From Hippophae tibetana (taxonomy: Eukaryota > Streptophyta > Magnoliopsida > Rosales > Elaeagnaceae), in the NCBI GenBank assembly GCA_037013495.1, contig CM072812.1:75561840-75625839 (forward strand): a stretch of 64,000 nt of DNA, read 5' to 3'. Positions within the stretch are counted from its first letter, which is position 1. The number at the start of each line of letters is the position of its first letter. The translations under genes and the position numbers were made by a program. The notes under the pieces were generated by a model. It worked only from the letters and a program-made list of their open reading frames with translations. It had not been told where the DNA came from and made no database searches. This document shows positions 60,830-64,000 of this stretch, in pieces.

Positions 60830-62715
60830 CCTAACAAGTATAGATACCCCGCTACGTTAAAGCGAGAACATAAAGCTAGCTCAACAAAAGGCTTGCGCCC
60901 AACGAATTTGAAAAAACACACCAACTCAATCTACAAAGTATCTCATCATCAAACAACGAGGTTTTAGATGTCAAGACTTGGTAAAGTTATGAAACACTTG
61001 GTATCGAGGTCGTCATCTATGAACGACCTGTATGTAAATTTCCTTCCATTATTTGTAAATACTTGTAACGAATGATCTAAATTTTGTAAACTAGTTTGTA
61101 TTAACTAGGTCGCTAATACGCACCCCGCTATGTACGCAAAGATACCTATGTATATATACCTCTTAAATGAGGAAGAGAATGGAGGATATATTCAGTTAAT
61201 ACCATTTCTTACTTCTCACTAAAATCACTAAAGTCAGATACTTAAATTCTCTCCAAACAATTGACGTCGTTTCTGGTAACCAGAATTTTCTAATCCAACA
61301 TTTGATAAATTATCTCCAAACAATTGGCGTCGTCTATGAGAACCAAATTTTCTAATCCAGCATTTGAGAATTATATTTTAAGAGAATTTATCGGTATCAT
61401 CTAATATCTAGATGGATCATCCATTCACTATCCAACCAAACGACCTCATCCGAGAGGTCCCATAACCAAACGACCTTATTCCAAAAGCTTTAGAATGTGG
61501 CAATAATAAGGCGTTTCATTCTTCACCCATCAGGTCGCTATCAAACCATACCATGAGGCGCACTTTGGCTAGCAAAGTGCAATTGTCAAACTTGCATGAT
61601 AATCCTCCTTATGAAGGAGATGCAATGATACGAGGACTTCAAAAACAAACCATAGAATTACAACAAGCTTTTATTGAGTGTCAAAAGGATAATAAAGAAT
61701 TATGATCTCGATTAGAATGAGACACTTACTTAGACACAACAAGTCCCTTTTTACACCTCGAGATTCTCAGATGATGCATCGACCCCTTAGAAGAGAGCAT
61801 ACAACTCATACTTCAAATCCTCATCAATGTTCGGTGAGGGAATGACCGAATATGATTTATGATCCTCCCCTCGTAGGTGGGACATTTCACCCAAATCTTC
61901 CAATTTATAGACCGACAATTGAGCACACTCTACCATGCGATCTGAGTGGATAATTAGACAAGAGGTTAAAAGATATGAAAGAAAAAATGTGGATCAAGGT
62001 TAATGATATATTTGCAAGACAAGAAAAGACAAAACCTTGGGGTGATATAGAAAACGTTTGTAATCAACTGTCCACGTCTCCTTTCTCTTACGCCATTGAA
62101 TTAACAGTACCTTCTCTCAAATTTAATGCCCCCAAATGTCCCACATACAAGGGGACTAAAGATCCTATTGCACATGTTATTCAATTGAAAATGGCTATGG
62201 CTACAGTCAACATATTTGAAGATAAACGAGAATCCATGCATTGCAAGTTATTTGTGGCTACTCTTCAAGATTTGGCCCATCAATGGTTTATGTAATTACC
62301 CCCTAAGAGTATTGCTAGCTTTGATGTTTTGGTCAGAATATTCATTACTAATTATGCCTGCAATAAACCTATCAAGAAAGAGTCACATCACCTATTCTCG
62401 ATTATCCAAAAGGAAGATGAATTGATTGAAGCTTACATACGAAGATTTAAAATGGAAAAGATGGAAATTATTCAATGCCCCGATTCTATGAAGAGACTCA
62501 AAAGTTTGTTAATGTTGAAAGGGAGATGAAATCGAGCAAACCATCGGTGAGTAGAAACCAAAGGCGACCCTCTTTTAGTATGAACAAAGAGGACAAAAAA
62601 CCTGTGGGCGATAAGCATACCAATTTCTCCCATTTCAAACCCGCTTTTAGACCAAAGAATAATCCCAACACTTGGAATCGAGCTTTATCTCTTTTTCATG
62701 GACCCTCTTACGTGT
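60830..62715 (+). mobile_element. 5' part of a Ty3/gypsy (Tat-like) fossil
   Basis: An LTR-like stretch (about 60830-61256, start uncertain) ends in CCAAACA and is followed by primer-binding-site-like sequence that occurs twice (about 61258 and 61320, ATTGRCGTCGT). Gag follows from about 61410 to 62530; the retrotransposon gag domain includes YKGTKDPIAHVIQLKMAMA and DLAHQWFM. This fits the Tat side of Ty3/gypsy. Protease, reverse transcriptase and integrase are not recognised in the window. The fossil is broken in several places and no second LTR was seen. Confidence 0.8.
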
Positions 62716-63765
62716 GACTTTGGTGGAAGTGGTGCGTCGTATGAAGCACCTCAATGACTTAGCTTTAGCTTTAGTTATTCTACTTTTATTTGAATTTGTT
62801 GGTGGTTTGGAGTTAAATTGACTAATTCACACACACACACTCAATGACTTAGCTTTAGGTTAAAGTAAATGCTTAACTCTTGCTTGATAAATTGCTGAAT
62901 TTTTGATTGATTTTCCTACCATCTTTGACATAAAAAGAGTAAGTTATTAGTGATGAAATCTAAATTCACATCATGGCTTGATGAGTGATGGTAGCTCTCT
63001 ATGGGGTCTTGTTGGCACTGTTTATAGTTGTTTTTTATTTTATTTTATTATTCTTTTGAGGAAAAATAAAGTTCTAAATTTTGGGGTGTTTGATGACTTG
63101 TATAATTTAACAATCACTTCTTAACTTTAACTTTAGTATAATTTTATTTTATTTTTATTGATTTTAGACTTTATTATTATTATTATTTAAATTTTGTTGC
63201 AGATTTGAAGAAAATAAAAATCTAAAATTGTAAAAGCATATAGTTTAAGGACTCTTAAATTTAAATGAAGATTTATTGATATCAAATTTAAGATAAGTAA
63301 AAAAAACAAAGTCTTATACCGTTATATATATATATATATAAAAGAGAACGGAAACAAAACAGAAAAAAGAAAGGAGAAACACAGAGAAGAGGAGGAATGA
63401 TTGTCGTAAAAAAACAAAAGAAAAAGGTGGAGAAAAGAAATGCAGGAGAGAGCAAACAAATAAGTAGGACAATAGGGAAACACAAAAACATATTCTTTAA
63501 AGTACAATCAAATCAAGCATATAACAAGTGAAAAATATTCACATTTCATAATCCTATAACAAAGAGAATTAGGATTAAAAATTATAAGTAAATCTTATTT
63601 GATTAAAATTATCATATTAAAGTTTTTAAAATCTCTAAATCCCCCTTCGTAGTGATTTGGGTAGACATATTTCATCCCAAAGAAATGCATATTTTTTATA
63701 TATTTAATCTTTTATATCTTTACAGTTATAAATAGTGAATTCATTATGAAACTGAACACAGTTGA
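62716..63765. other. Intergenic DNA with low-complexity tracts
   Basis: No gene is visible. CTCAATGACTTAGCTTTAG occurs near 62749 and again near 62841. A short CA run lies at 62830-62842. TTTTGGGGTGTTTGATGACTTG near 63078 resembles a polypurine tract plus LTR start, but no partner was found. A TA run lies at 63325-63341, and a purine-rich stretch at 63345-63480. Confidence 0.4.
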
Positions 63766-63769
63766 CACT

Positions 63770-64000
63770 AGGGGTGTCTATGGTCCGGTCTGGTCCGGTT
63801 TTAAATAAAAATAATTTAACCAAATCGGACCGTTCATATAGTTCAAATCGGATCAGATTGGACCATTTGGTTATCTAAAATATTATAACCGAACGGTTTG
63901 GTTAACGATTTTGAATAATTAATAATACATCCAAAATGTTAGCCTATGTTAATACTTTGAAAATGAAAATGATATTAGTAATGTTAAGAATATGTAATTA
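63770..64000. mobile_element. hAT-like MITE, left part, running off the window
   Basis: CTAGGGGTGTCTATGGTCCGG followed by TCTGGTCCGGTTTTAAATAA and AACCGAACGGTTTGGTTAACG matches the usual look of a widespread plant non-autonomous repeat with hAT-type ends (TAGGGGTGTC). The other end is outside the window. Confidence 0.55.

Noticed and set aside
63288-63507. Minus-strand Leu/Phe-rich frames
   Set aside because: Antisense of a purine-rich tract; looks like a membrane protein only because of composition.
1-64000. tRNA genes, CRISPR arrays and bacterial-type operons
   Set aside because: No tRNA A- and B-box pair with a cloverleaf was seen by eye, no spaced identical repeats fit a CRISPR, and the gene structure is plainly plant nuclear. 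A tRNA scan would settle the first point.

Overview
This is nuclear DNA from a flowering plant, most likely a eudicot. It is very AT-rich, gene-poor and full of old transposon remains. All introns of the three recognisable genes are GT-AG and two are 5-6 kb long. The proteins are typical of angiosperms: a U2AF65 splicing factor, a polyol/monosaccharide transporter and a DUF1195 membrane protein. I cannot fix the species; a cucurbit is only a guess.

Layout. 0.2-1.6 kb holds a copia-type gag fossil on the minus strand. 3.4-3.8 kb holds a possible 59-codon gene behind a TATA box. 6.6-16.7 kb is a complete 13-exon U2AF65 gene on the plus strand; its first intron contains an antisense Ty3/gypsy fossil with paired LTRs and a 5-bp target duplication (AGAGT). 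17-29 kb is a desert of decayed repeats: a 170-190 bp satellite-like array, a MITE, a foldback element and a duplicated block whose two copies lie 4.3 kb apart. 29.6-31.4 kb is a two-exon polyol transporter gene. 31.6-36.4 kb carries hAT-like MITEs, a CACTA end with a decayed transposase-associated domain, and a second satellite-like array. 37.4-42.3 kb is a copia fossil with both LTRs and the target duplication TGTCA. 44.4-52.0 kb is a nested pair: a minus-strand copia fossil into which a plus-strand Tat-like gypsy relative inserted (target duplication CCATT). A later 85-bp duplication copied the junction. 53.3-58.9 kb is a three-exon DUF1195 gene whose second intron hosts an ORF1-only LINE fragment and a 185-bp MITE. 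59.8-60.3 kb looks like a retroposed 3' end with a poly(A) tail. 60.8-62.7 kb is the 5' part of another Tat-like gypsy fossil, and the window ends in a hAT-like MITE.

The three host genes share no obvious pathway. The strongest unexplained signals are the two satellite-like arrays, the 59-codon reading frame, the duplicated splice-donor segment in U2AF65, the G-quadruplex motif in its first intron, and the datable series of nested insertions at 44-52 kb. I found no tRNA, rRNA or CRISPR array by eye.
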